From Wolfiporia cocos (lineage: Eukaryota; Basidiomycota; Agaricomycetes; Polyporales; Phaeolaceae): a stretch of DNA of 64,000 nt. The position numbers and the translations under genes are program-made. The stretch lies in NCBI GenBank assembly GCA_029448655.1, contig JACCLO010000013.1:2480001-2544000 (forward strand), written 5' to 3'. Below are positions 43,200-54,690 of the stretch, piece by piece (the stretch's first letter is position 1; each line of letters opens with the position of its first letter). The notes beneath the pieces were generated by a model. That model did not search any database. It was not told the DNA's origin and saw nothing but the letters and a program-made list of their open reading frames with translations.

Positions 43200-44160
43200 T
43201 AGTGTTGCCGAAGTTCAGTTCAGAACCAAGGTTCAGAACCTGAACCACCTGAACCGAACCTAGGTTCAGGTTCAGTCCAGGTCCGGTTCAGGGTAGGACA
43301 TCAAGGTTCGGTTCTTGGTTCAGGGGGGTCATGGGTACCCTTGAACCAGGTTCGAACTGGACTGAACCTTGAACCACATAGCATTAACATATTCTGTGTA
43401 GCCACTGGTGGATAAGCATCAATTACAATTATGTTCTTGCCATCTTTGCTATAGTGTTGTTGCAGTAAGTTATGGATAGCTGGCTTCACCATAGCAAGCA
43501 TCAGCACTCATATACTCTAGTCTCCCAATATGGCAAGGGCTCAACCCCATGCTGGGATCACCATGCTTTCTGTGGCACTGGGCTGCATTTGTTGCTGTCA
43601 GATGAAGTAAGAAATGTAGAAGATTATGTTCCACTTCATATCCATGATCCTAGGTTATATACAGTGTTGTCTAAGAATGGTTTGTTATTGAGGTTTGCCT
43701 CAGGCTAATTCACAATCATAAACTCTGATTACTGAACTGCTCAAGATGGCTGCCTTGAGTGATTATTGTGCATCTAAAATTTATGTTTACCACTCTAATC
43801 AAGATTAAGAGCCACTTTGGAATTCAGCCCAATAGACACCAAATGGAGGCACTGCAGAACTTGAAGTGTGATTACTTTAGTGGGTTCAATAGTGCCAGGA
43901 ATGAGGTAGGCAATAGAGAGCAATTGGTATACATAGAAAGGTGCATGAAGTTGGTGTCTAAATTATTATTTTTACACTCTATAGAAGCAAGTAACTTAGC
44001 GGTTCGAACCTAGTTCGAACCATGAACCGAACCTGATGAACCAGTTCACCAGGTTCAGTCCAGGTTCAGGTTCAGGTTCAGGCTCCCTGCAGTCGGTTCG
44101 GTTCTGGGTTCAGCCCTAGACCCCCCTGAACCTGAACCGAACTGAACTTCGGCAACACTA
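43200..44160. mobile_element. Non-autonomous inverted-repeat element with GGTTC-rich ends
   Basis: Both ends share a perfect inverted repeat beginning TAGTGTTGCCGAAGTTCAGT. Next to the termini lie about 150 bp of clustered GGTTC/GAACC repeats in both orientations. The interior (about 43390-44000) encodes nothing recognisable. If the outermost TA pairs are the target duplication the element is Tc1/mariner-like. The TAGTG start also fits the hAT terminal consensus, but no 8-bp duplication is visible. Confidence 0.75.
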
Positions 44161-44258
44161 TACATACATGATGCAGACCCGCTCTAGGGGGTCTTAAATA
44201 CTTTGGTTTTGTTGTAAATTGGTCAGTCATGGTTCCCTACCTTGGAGTAACCACATTA
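44161..44258. other. Spacer between two inverted-repeat elements
   Basis: About 100 bp with no recognisable feature. Confidence 0.4.
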
Positions 44259-44450
44259 TAAGTGCTATTCAACAATAAATTCGGGACCGGTCCAGGACCG
44301 GTCCTGCAAAAACTGACCACTCAGAAGGACCGGGACCAGGGCCGTGTCAGGACCAGGACTGGACCGGACCGTTGAATCGGTCCTAGTCAGTCCGGTCCTG
44401 GTCCGGTCCTTGGTCTTCAGCGGTCCTTGAGACCGGACCTCGCAACACTA
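44259..44450. mobile_element. Small element with GGTCC-rich ends
   Basis: The right end reads CGCAACACTA, the same terminal 9 bp as the GGTTC element, but the adjoining sequence is made of GGTCC/GGACC repeats. The left end (TAAGTGCTATTC) is degraded. It is about 190 bp long. Confidence 0.55.
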
Positions 44451-45086
44451 GATCTGCCAGCTCGACAAATGCGTCAAGCCTCCCAAGAGAAGAAATGGAA
44501 GCAACTCACCATGGCCTTGACTGCCATCGAAATGCTTGTGCAGTCCCAACGCACTGTATTCCATTCTGGGAATACCGGTCTTGAAGCAAATTGTGCCTGA
44601 ACCATTTCCAGCTGCCTGAAAATGGTTGTTAGGAATCACTGCAGGCTGATCATTGCATCGGGAATCACAGCAGAGGCCCACAGCTTTGCATGGTGGTGGA
44701 GAGGGCAAATGGTCTGCTCATGGGTGCAAGAATGGATCTAGAGCTGGACACTGCCAATATCTGACATTGGGAAACATGTCAAGGTCTTCTCACTACTGGA
44801 CGACCCATCTATTTGTGCAGAGATGCGCTCATTTGTGTGGTCGAAGAAGTGGTCCATGGATCCACAGAAACTTGCCGACTTCAGTGAGGGGAAACTACTC
44901 CCTGATGCCACTGCTCAGTACCTGCAACATGTCATTCACAAAGAGATCCCAACAGGACTGAAGCGATACCTTGATATCGAGTTGTTCCCCCACATCCATC
45001 TCAAACCAGCAAGGGGCATCTCCCTTCGCACTGCACATCGCTGGCTCCATCGTGAGGGGTTCCACTACATCTTGCATAGGAAGGCA
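44451..45086 (+). pseudogene. N-terminal part of the split DDE transposase gene (inverted)
   Basis: Plus-strand frames give, with frameshifts, the N-terminal region of the same transposase family as 40994-42082: MRSFVWSKKW (44823 on) and LKRYLDIELFPHIHLK leading to GISLRTAHRWLHREGFHY and HRKA at 45086. HRKA joins in frame to LYFDGHERPD at 42082 once the Helitrons are removed. The two halves are one gene separated by Helitron insertion and an inversion. Confidence 0.8.
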
Positions 45087-45568
45087 CGAGTTTAATTACC
45101 CATGGCTTCACCACGAATATCAATTGTTACTTAAGTGAGATAACTAATAGAATAAGGGAAAAACACATTGGATGGAGACATTATGAGTCCACCCAACCTC
45201 CAGGGTGTATGATCACCCTGCTGCACCTGTCCTTTGTTCTCTGCCCACTCAGCCACTTCCTCCACCTCACTGATGCTCGGTGTCATCGTTGCTTCACTTG
45301 TAGCATTGTATCCACAAATGTGGTGCCTCAGAAAACTCCCTGAATTCTCTTAATTTGATTTTCTGGTGGGTATATACAGTACAGGCCATCTACGTTACAA
45401 CAGCTACAAAATCCCCATGGCACAGTGCAGGGAGGACATGCGAAACGCGAGTTTTCGTCGAAGGGATTTGAACACGCACCTTACAGGCGCTGGGCATGGG
45501 AATACACTGGCCAACTCCCCGGGTCAGTGGCGCGAGCCCTATGGGATGACGGGTAGCACGTGGCACAC
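45087..45568 (-). mobile_element. Helitron remainder H7 (minus orientation)
   Basis: On the minus strand it matches H6 from GTGTGCCACGTGC onward and ends GAAGCCATGGGTAATTAAAC, then TCG, followed by host T. Its 5' end is missing at 45568 and is found as H9 at 43081-43133. It contains a tRNA-like T-arm motif (GTTCAAATCCC). Confidence 0.75.
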
Positions 45569-45788
45569 CATCTCTACCCTTCGTTCTATCCCGCAGCCCA
45601 TATAGCAATCATGGGAAAAGGTGTACGTCCCCTGTGGACTTGTTGCACAGTATTAACAGCTGACGCTCTGATAGTATAACACAGCACTTGCCTCAAATCC
45701 TGTACGTCTCTCACATCTGACCTAGCCTCCATCCATTCAAAAATGCTTTCTAGTATGTTGTTGGTAGGTGGTGCAGTTGAATCCGACA

Positions 45789-48370
45789 ATGCTTCCTTAC
45801 ACGCCTCGAGGATCTTTCGCATGTATTGGCGGTAGCCTCTTCGGCATGGACATCAGCTCGATGTCCGGTGTACTCAATGTGCGCTCGTTTTCTGTCTGTA
45901 GCGTTCCAGCCTCTGAAATGGGCGCTGAATACAACTATTCATCTGTGTTGACACATTCTGGTTAATCCTTCACTCTCCCTGTCGGACCCATTCGATCTAC
46001 GCTGATGCGCCATTGGTCCATGTTCTCATGTTTGAGCAGAACCCTTCTTACGCAGCTACTTTTAGCTCGCCTTCATCCACAGCACAAGGAGGCATTGTTG
46101 CTGCAATGCCCGGAGGATCCACCCTAGGCGCAATCATTGCAAGTGATCTTGCGGATCGCGTCGGGCGCAGGTGGACTATCATCACGAGCGCTTGTGTATG
46201 GATTGTTGGATGTGTAGTGCAGTGCGCAAGTGTGGTAAGTGAGCTTTATGCTGTACTATAGTGCAGTAACCGTGAGATGTGGTACGACTTTTTATGGAGT
46301 TCACGATTGACATCGCATGCTCGTTTCAGCGGTATCATAGGTTCGACTTGTTCCACATCTGTGATGTGCCTCCTCCCTCTTGATAGAGCCTAAGTAACTG
46401 CTTATTTCAGGATGTCGCTATGCTCGTCATTGGACGAGTGATCTCCGGCATTGCAGTGGGCATCGCATCTATGATCGTCCCAATATATCAGAGCGAGGTC
46501 GCTCCTCCCACAATCAGGGGGCGTATAGTGACTCTGCAGCTATGGTAAGCATCATAAAACTGATGAAGGATAGCTCCTATTACTTAAAACTGAACTCTTA
46601 AATTTGTAAAGGGCAGTAACGTGGGGTATTACCATACAGTACTTCGTGGAATTTGCCTGTTCGTACATTGACGGCCCTGCGAGCTTTCGCATTCCGTGGG
46701 GCTTACAAATTATCCCGGCAATTATTCTCGCGACCGGCATGCTTTTATTCCCGGAGGTGCGTGAAGACTGTGAGTGTCATGTCGAGCAAAACAAATCCTT
46801 GACGCCGCCATACACAGAGCCCAAGATGGCTTGCAGATCATGACCGGTGCGATCATATCTCACGCAGTATTAGAGCACTCATGATCTGAATTCAACTCAG
46901 GTTCGACGAAGCATTGGCAATCCTGGCCGATCTTCATGGGAAGGGAGACGCTCAAACACCGCTCGTCCAGCTTGAGTATGCCGAGATCTGCGCGCAGGTT
47001 GACGCCGGACACAAGGAGCCAAACCGCGGGTGGCTGGATCTCCTCGCTCCTGGTATGGCTCGGCGCGTCATGCTAGGATGCTCTGTACAGATGTGGAGCC
47101 AGTTGTCTGGTATCAACGTAATGATGTAGGATCCGACGTTCAGAACTTACAGGAACGCGCATGCTCACAATGTCCTGGGCGCGTTTCGCGCCAATAGGTA
47201 TTATATCGTCTACGTCTTCGAGGGCGCTGGACTTACAGGAAGAAGAGGAAATCTGACAGCTGATTCCATACAATATGTTCTCAACACCGCGCTGACGTGT
47301 GCGTATTTTCAATCTACCGTATCAAGTGTCTTCGCGTATGTTGTGGACTACTTTATTCTAATCATGACAACGATATACTGTACAAACTGATATGTGCGAT
47401 AGTTTGCGCAACCCTATACATCGATAGATGGGGACGTCGTCCGATGCTTCTTTTTGGGACTCTGCTTATGGGATTTTGGCTCATGCTTGTCGGTGGGCTG
47501 CAAGGACGATATGGACATTGGGGTACGATTGAGGGTGTCAATGGTCGTAAGTGTATCGACTTGTAGACATGTTAGTAGTGCTCATACCAAGTGATATGCA
47601 GAGATATGGGTTATGACAGGTCATGAATACGCCACAAGGGCAGTAATTGCCTGCTCATATCTGTTCGTGTGCAGGTACATGTCCCCTTCGTTGCTTGTGA
47701 AACATGCTGATAACTTTGCGTAGCTTTGCAGCCACCGTGGGTCCGGTATGTGATATGATGCATACACATGATCCATTCACATTTTAACACAGATGTATAG
47801 GTGTGCTGGACATATCCTGCAGAAATATTCCCTATTCGTGTTCGCGCAAAGGCAGTAGCGCTTGCAATAGGTATGTCAATTTCGACTTCGATATCAAGAC
47901 CAACTCAGATCAAAATACAAAAAAGCTACGGATTGGGCATGCAACTTTGCTCTCGCATTTGCCGTACCACCAAGCCTAGCGAACATTGCATACAAGACGT
48001 ATTTCATTTTCGGAACAATCAACTTTGTGGTGCGTGAGCTCTGATTCTCGTGCCCGATATTCGTCCTGAAAGTTATGTACCCTGTCTCTGTACTCAGGCG
48101 TTCATACATATATTCTTCTGCTTCCCGGAGACAGCCAAACGATCTCTGGAAGAGATCGAAGAGATATTTGCGCAAGGACATGCATATACCGCCTGGCGCA
48201 TTTCCAAGGATGTAGGGTTCAAGAATGTGGAGCAGACGCCTGTTGTTGAGACTGAGAAAGTAAGCTCCGAGTCTATATTAGAGAAGAAATTGTCATTTAC
48301 TCATGCATACCAACCACAGACAAACTCGGTCTCCTACGTGGAAAGCATGAGTCTTGGTGACAACGCTTAG
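45789..48370 (+). CDS. MFS sugar transporter
   Basis: The gene encodes a 12-helix plasma-membrane sugar porter of the major facilitator superfamily. ATG at 45789 gives a short N-terminus leading into helix 1 ([16 protein letters not shown]). Further signatures are [10 protein letters not shown] and LADRVGRRW (about 46095-46180), [19 protein letters not shown] (about 46430-46490), the mid-loop region, QLSGINVM (about 47105), [14 protein letters not shown] (about 47420) and [13 protein letters not shown] (about 47815). An [14 protein letters not shown] tail (about 48130) precedes a hydrophilic C-terminus ending at 48370. GRR and PAEIFPxRxR motifs are typical of the hexose/maltose family. I infer about nine short introns; the first may be near 200 nt. 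I saw no inescapable frameshift, but the exon joins were not all checked. The substrate is not predictable. Confidence 0.82.
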
Positions 48371-51366
48371 CGATGGCGCATGACAAAAGCCGAATTGTCT
48401 GATACATGCTATGCTATGTTAATACGATACCGCAGACAGAAACAATGCTATGCAGTGATATGGTCAAAGCAATGATCATTCATCCTGATGTTTCATCTAT
48501 GTAGCACTCATATACATAGTTTACAGCTCGGAGACCGATCCATACCCTCAAACCAATCGAGGCTCTATCTAGCCGCCGTTGCGCATCACCTTCGTCCGCC
48601 AGAAATCTTTCAACATCATCATCATTATAGCTGCGCACAAGTAGAAATGCCTGTAGCAGATCCCATGCACGTTAGATGTCTGATAAGCTGCTCTATGAAG
48701 TGCTCTAAGTAATCAATCTCACCGTGTATGAGATTCATACGTTCAAACACGAGCGCATGAATTGTCTCCTCCTGACAGTAATACCAAATGTCCCATGAAA
48801 CTCGGAATATCTGTCAGACGTAATGAGTGCGTACTGAGCAGCTCCAGCAATTTTACGAGAAATAATCGGGAATCGGGGCTTGAAGTAAATAGTGCGTCCA
48901 ATCGTCCGTAGGTACTCCCGTAATACCATGAGGTCGCTCCTCAGTGAGCAATCATAGCTACCCTAGCATGTTTCATTTTATTAACCCCCTATGCCTCAGG
49001 TACATGTTGACGCGAGCTTACCATGAACTACCCATCATATCTGACCAATCCGTGTAATGTTATCACCGAGGCTTTATACAATGAACGATGGACCTCCGTC
49101 TCTGAACGGGGGACAGTGTGCTTCTGAAATGTTCGATAAACATCAGACAACGCCTGCGTGTTTCACTAATCAATAGCACGATAAAGCAGAGCCGGATAGC
49201 TGAACTCATTGTTGTTGAGTCAGGACTCGGGTAGGCTTACATGCTCGGATCCGGCTCTATATGAGATTTGTGCCGGATAGCTATTCGCTGATGTCATATG
49301 TTTGACGGTGCTAGCAGCGATCTAGCACGGGGGCTAGTACACACACATACGCAGCATGCGTGCGCATCTGTAGCAGCTGTCGTCAGCTAGTAGATATGGA
49401 CAGCACTCGATGAGGAATAGTACCCGGGATAATGATGCACATTCAGACTTGCGCGCAAATTGGAAACAGGGTAGCGGATTAATGCGACTGTAGCTGTTCT
49501 TGTCATAGCGCAAGACTCGGGAACACGCGCAATTAGTACGCAGCTCGCGCCATCCAGCGATGCAGCGCGTGAAACAAAACAAAATGGAGCATATATGGCA
49601 AACGAGATTTCCGGGAGAATAAGTAGTACGCACATTGCCCACATCACCTAGATGTGCAATACTACGACATTAGGCGGATCACTGAGCGCCGAAATGGCCT
49701 GCTGTTGGCCTCCGAGTAGTCTAATGAATATCGCAGAGCGCTTGTCAGAAAGCAGTGCCCTTCCCGACTATCCCATACACAGTATGCTGTTGCTCTCGTC
49801 TGCCGATGTTGGCGGCATTAGTAGCGGTATTGATACTCGAGTGGGAGAGCGATGCGGTGGAGTGCTACAGCCTGCAGTGCGGATATGGGACGAATGTTAT
49901 ACACCACTTTGACATATTGGCGTACTATGTTTCCACTGAACTGGTGCAACAGAAATGACAAGACATGTCAATAAGCAATGTAGGAAAACGGCATGGTTAC
50001 CCGGCAGCCTAAGCGTAATTATATCATACCGTCGGAGAACATAGTATTCAAGTATTGGGATCCCCTGATTTAGATCGGATGACACAGAAAGCATACCCAA
50101 TCTAGTAGCACGCGCCAGTACTACTCAGCGTTTCGGTTGACAGGTCTAGAAAGTCTCATGCTGTATCAGCATCATTTTCTCCTGTAGCACCGGGTCGGTA
50201 CAAGCACACTGTGAGCGACAACCTAGAGAATGTCCTGCATTATCATGCGATAGGATGATGCTGACATATGACATCATCATGAGGCCTGCTGCTCATTCTC
50301 CAGTGTGTGACAATATCCGTTATCTCCCGTGCATGCTTGATGGTCGATTGTTCAGACGATCAATACCGCTATCATGACATGCTCGAAGAGATTGATGAGT
50401 GCATGGACGTTGACACTATGGAGTAGTGTTGCCGCACGGCCAATGGCGAAGACTGATAAGACCATTGCGTTAGTCCTCGGAGTGGAGCTAATTTCATGAC
50501 CAGCGCTCGGCAAGCTTGAACGGTCTGGACTGAGATCGGAAGTATTATTAACGCCCACTTGGAAGAAACGCGACACCGAGACATCGGACATAATGCACTT
50601 CAAAGTCCGTTGGTGGCAAGATGCTTCTGATCAGAGAAGGGTCGTATGTTTCAGGGACGCCACTGATTTTGGCTATCCCTGAGATACGAGACAATGTCAC
50701 TCTCATGAGAAAGCCACAGCAACGTTTCCTTCCTGATGTAAGTGGAACTACGGCTGCGTACGGCAAAGTGAGCAACCAGCCCCTTGGCGTGCTGACTCGG
50801 AGCAGTACGAGGCGCGATCAGTGCAGTCCACTTCTTGTGATGCATCATTGCAGACCCCGTGGCTACTGACGCATTGCATGATGGGACGTGACGCGTGACA
50901 CTGTGTGATAGCGCTGCACGCTACAGCGCAGCCCGTCGTGGTGCGGATTGAAACAATGGATATGACTGTACCATATTTGTCTCCGCGACCTGCGGAGATC
51001 AAAGTTTGTATCCCATCGCACCAGCGTCTGTCGGGCGTCGCTTGATCATACTATAACGCTTGCTAGTTCGTTATCCGGCGTCGATCACCCGTACACGGAC
51101 TTGTCCATCACACGATGTAGGCCAGAAGATTACTTTTCTTAGCATTGACTCAAATGATATGAGAAACGACTCTATTGACTACAATAACCAGCCTGTCAAT
51201 AAGTTAGATAAACTACGCTCTATATTTTATGGAGTGGGGGATTGTACACATCCTGCTGCACCGTAGCGCGGTGGTCGGCTATTCAGCACGTCGTCAATTC
51301 GCTGGTATGTCCCGCGCACCAAAAAATCAAGCCTAGACGCATCAACCCGTTCCCAACGACCAAGCC
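48371..51366. other. Three kilobases without a recognised gene
   Basis: Short frames occur on both strands. The most protein-like is on the minus strand at 48640-48930 (VLREYLRTIGRTIYFKP; LIHGEIDYLEHFIEQL), which may be a small or decayed hypothetical gene. Others (49387-49647, 50621-50869) look random. I see no transposon ends, RNA genes or tandem arrays. Confidence 0.45.
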
Positions 51367-51777
51367 TCAATCGCTCAAACGCGGACAGAAGACCCTGCGT
51401 TGGGACCGCCCACTAAAAATCTCAGGGTCCTGCAGGCGCAGGCGCGTCGGACATAGCGTGGCGGCGCTCCCCCCGCCCCCAAGCCGGACTTGGACCTGGC
51501 GCCGCGGACTTGGTGACCGTACTCCCCGTTCTTCTCTGTGCGAACGGATCCGCTCGACCATCGCCGGCGACGGGCGCGCCGGGCCTGCGAAAAGCACAGG
51601 GTCTGGAAGCTTGTACTTCGCGAGGCACACGGGCGGCGCGGTGCGGCCGCGTGCGCGCGCGTCAGGGAGGATCGTGGCCATGAGCCGCGGGAGCGCACGC
51701 AGCTGGTCGCGGAGCCTGCTCGCGAGACCGAGGGTGCGCTGGGGCGGTTGCTCGAAGATGGTGGCTAGCAAGGACAT
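51367..51777 (-). CDS. GC-rich hypothetical ORF or first exon
   Basis: From ATG 51777 the minus strand is open for 136 codons (MSLLATIFEQPPQRTLGLAS, arginine-rich downstream). The stretch is much more GC-rich than its flanks. A TATA box (CATATAAAG) lies about 145 bp upstream. The product resembles no family I know. It may be the first exon of a longer gene, with splicing before the low-complexity arginine-rich part. It sits between the transporter and the GGPP synthase, so a link to the terpenoid genes is possible but unproven. Confidence 0.4.
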   Translation of the reverse strand: MSLLATIFEQPPQRTLGLASRLRDQLRALPRLMATILPDARARGRTAPPVCLAKYKLPDPVLFAGPARPSPAMVERIRSHREERGVRSPSPRRQVQVRLGGGGSAATLCPTRLRLQDPEIFSGRSQRRVFCPRLSD

Positions 51778-51919
51778 GCGGTATGTGGACCGGTCTCTGT
51801 GTAGAATTGATTAGTATACACAGATGATTGGAACAAATCAACGTACTTCTCAGACGGACTAAGTACAATGTGCGGCGCGGTTGCTGAAGCTCTGGGAGGG
51901 GGGAGCCTGGAGGGCGAGT

Positions 51920-51928
51920 CTTTATATG
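51920..51928 (-). promoter_or_regulatory. TATA box upstream of the 51.4-51.8 kb ORF
   Basis: The minus strand reads CATATAAAG about 145 bp before ATG 51777, followed by a C-rich leader. Confidence 0.4.
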
Positions 51929-52174
51929 CTGCCTCTTGCTACACTCGCCTCTGATAAGCACAGTCCGTGCGACTCATGTGAAACCACCGTCGATTGCCAC
52001 TGATATGTCAAGTTCCAAAGTATGGCTGGAGCCTTCCCGTGTGCGCGACCCTCGCTCGGAATTTCAATAAGGATCCCATTCTAAAAGCATATACAATAGG
52101 TGCGCATACTAGTCTAGAACAGTAATGGATGGACGACATCTACAACTACACGGAACGCCTCTCGATACACCCGC

Positions 52175-53583
52175 TTAGTCGGTCTTCGCGAGCGCGTTGA
52201 CGATCGCCTCAAGCCCCGGGTTCCCCCCCAGCCGCGCAAGCTCGCCTCGCACCTGGCGCTCGAGCTTGTCGAGCACCTGAGACGTGTACGCAAACGACTT
52301 GGTCTGGTTCTCCAGGTACGCCACTGCGTGATCCTTGAGCGTGGGCGTCGACGGGCGCTTCTGCAATATGCCTGCCGTGGGCTGGGTTAGCAGCGTGCAC
52401 CGGCGCGCGCGGGGTTTGCTTACTGAGCAGCGAGCGGTCGTCCGGGTTTGCGTTCACGCCGTGCACGACCGGGAAGGAGAACTTGCCCTCCGTGAGGTCC
52501 TCTGCGTAGCCCTTGTTCGCCGCGTACTGCAGAGTGGGAATCAGCAAGGTCGTCAGCAGCTGTGCATCGCACATGCTCAGCGCGCACGCACGTTCTTCGA
52601 CCGCAGGTTGCAGTAGTCATCGCGGATCTGGAAGTAGATCCCGATCAGGTTCACGAGCGGGGTGTAGTCACTGTGGCAGGGTCAGCGCTCGTCAGGCAGG
52701 CGAGGCGAGGTGGGAGAGCGTACACGCCGACGTTCCGTGTTGCGTTCGCCATCATCAGGCGCACAGAGAGACGGAAGAGGCCGCCGGTCTCTGCGGTGCG
52801 TCTCAGTAGCGTGGATCAGACAGGAACGGGTGACGTACTGTTGTTGACCATCGCGATGTACTCTTGCTCTGATGGGCAGCTGAGCGTGTCCCTCCATAGG
52901 AGGTCCAGCCCTTGCCCTCGGTGCAGGTTCAGCAGTTCATCTGTCATCACTGATCAGCCAGCGGTAGCGCCTCGATGTGCGCGGGACTTACCGATTACAA
53001 TCGCGTTCAGGTCGGTCGAGCAGGAGTCTTGTAGCGCTGAAATTTCCTGGAAGGCTTGGAAGTAGACGTAATTTGCGGTGTTGATTACTTGGGGGATGCC
53101 GTATATCTTGTGGGCGACTGAACCGTTTCGTCAGATTACCAGACATCGGCCGCGCGCTCCTGCACACACCTGGGTTGCCACGTCGCAGTTGTGAGTCGTC
53201 TTCGACGTCGTCTACGCTAGACATCGGAAACAGGTGAGCTGTTATACTATTCCAAAGCAAGCTTGGAGCATACAGGAGACTGGCATTGTGAAGCATTCCG
53301 ACGATGCGCCCGATCACGACAAGCTTCTCTGGCGGGACCCCGAGCCACACGTTGAAGGCGTTGATCATTTGTGTCCGCACTTCTTTGCCCGACTGGGAAG
53401 TCAGGTATGTATATGGCTCGAGGATGCTCTGTGCAATGTTGCTCAGAATGCGTTGCGTAGGTCTGGAATAGGCGCTACCTTCTCGTCGGTCTGACGCCAC
53501 TTTGAGCAGTGCGACAGAGTCGACTTTAAATCGTCATAGTTGAACGCGGCGGGATCGTAGGAGAGAGCGTTGATGGAACCCAT
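52175..53583 (-). CDS. Geranylgeranyl diphosphate synthase
   Basis: This trans-isoprenyl diphosphate synthase condenses FPP with IPP to make C20 GGPP. ATG at 53583 gives [32 protein letters not shown] (about 53340) is followed by the first Asp-rich motif [14 protein letters not shown] (about 53165-53213, after an intron). The second is [13 protein letters not shown] (about 52605-52645), and KFSFPVVHG follows (about 52470). The C-terminus [19 protein letters not shown] ends at stop 52177-52175. Five or six introns of about 50-60 nt are inferred. It is transcribed divergently from a P450 gene 1.1 kb away and lies close to a UbiA-type gene. That suggests a dedicated secondary-metabolism GGPP synthase rather than the housekeeping copy. 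Confidence 0.9.
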
Positions 53584-54690
53584 GGCGGCTGAAGACTGTG
53601 TTGTGTAGAGTAGACGATTAGTGAACTGGAGACTGGGATGCCGCGTTTACCGACCCGCGTTTTAAATCATTCTGGCTGTACGGCGCTCTGGCGAGACGGG
53701 AAGAATGCTCCAAATGGCACCTATTCGCTATCTATTTCGCAGGAGAGATTTACGGATGCGTAACTCACAGCTGGAGTCGAACCAGCTGCTGGTCCGACGG
53801 ACAGCGCGCACGGATTGGGACTAGTGCTGTAACCGCCTGTGACTGGGCGCCGTGAGAGCCATCAGTCCTCGATCACCGAGATCAGCGTCACCATCGGGCC
53901 CTTCTCAGCGTCCGCGGTCAATCCCGTGTTTGTCCATGTTTCATCCCTTCTTCGCTTAGTCCGTGGGCTATACCGACCACAGTCTCCTGCGCTCCGAGGA
54001 TGGCAGCTGCACGGCAATCTCATCCCCACCGCGCTGTACAGAGACGACAGAGACGACCGACGTGCGCAACGTACAGCCTGTCTGTACAGGGAGATCAAAT
54101 CTTGATCCGCTCACAGTCACTCCCAACATCAATCGTAGGATATTTACATGGTGCACACAGACCATTCCTCTCGAGGAGCCAGTCCAGCAGCGATAACGCT
54201 GTCCGTAACTTTGTCTCCTGTCCAAGCGTCCCGTCATGATTTCGTGGAACTAGTTGCACGGACTCGCAGAGATTACGAGTAGGCAATTAGGACATTTCTG
54301 AGTTGGAGTCGTCATGACAAGGTTCCACAGATATTATGCACACAGCCAACTCATATCACACGTCGCGAGGCAGCATCGCTGCACTGTCACTGATGTTGCT
54401 TCAAAAACGGTCGCTACGGTGCATAGCCTGCGCTTTCCGCAACAACGCCATAGCGCCCTTCTGCGGCCGCTAAGTCGGGCTGTCCAAGCCACTGATGGGC
54501 CACCAGTTATTCGGACCCGGACGGTGGTGTTACATTGCGCTGGATACTGTAGAGCTGCTTGTGGACAGCGGGAGGTCATCGTACCACAGGGGACACCGGA
54601 CAATGGGACAACCAGCCAGTGAGCTCGGCTGCTGGCGTTTACGCGATAATTATAAGCGGGTGGAGAGTTGGCGAGCTCTGATCAGCAGCT
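53584..54690. promoter_or_regulatory. Bidirectional promoter region between GGPP synthase and P450
   Basis: The 1.1-kb gap separates two divergent start codons. A TTTAAAA-type box lies about 85 bp upstream of the GGPP synthase (minus strand, about 53665). An ATTATAAG box lies about 40 bp upstream of the P450 ATG (about 54648). A shared regulator is plausible. No binding site could be named. Confidence 0.5.

Noticed and set aside
43200..44160. GGTTC repeats as an internal telomere-like tract
   Set aside because: They occur in both orientations just inside a perfect inverted repeat, which marks a transposon end and not telomeric DNA.
45789..48370. The sugar transporter as part of the diterpenoid cluster
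   Set aside because: It lies 4 kb away on the far side of an empty stretch and has sugar-porter motifs, so there is no positive reason to include it.
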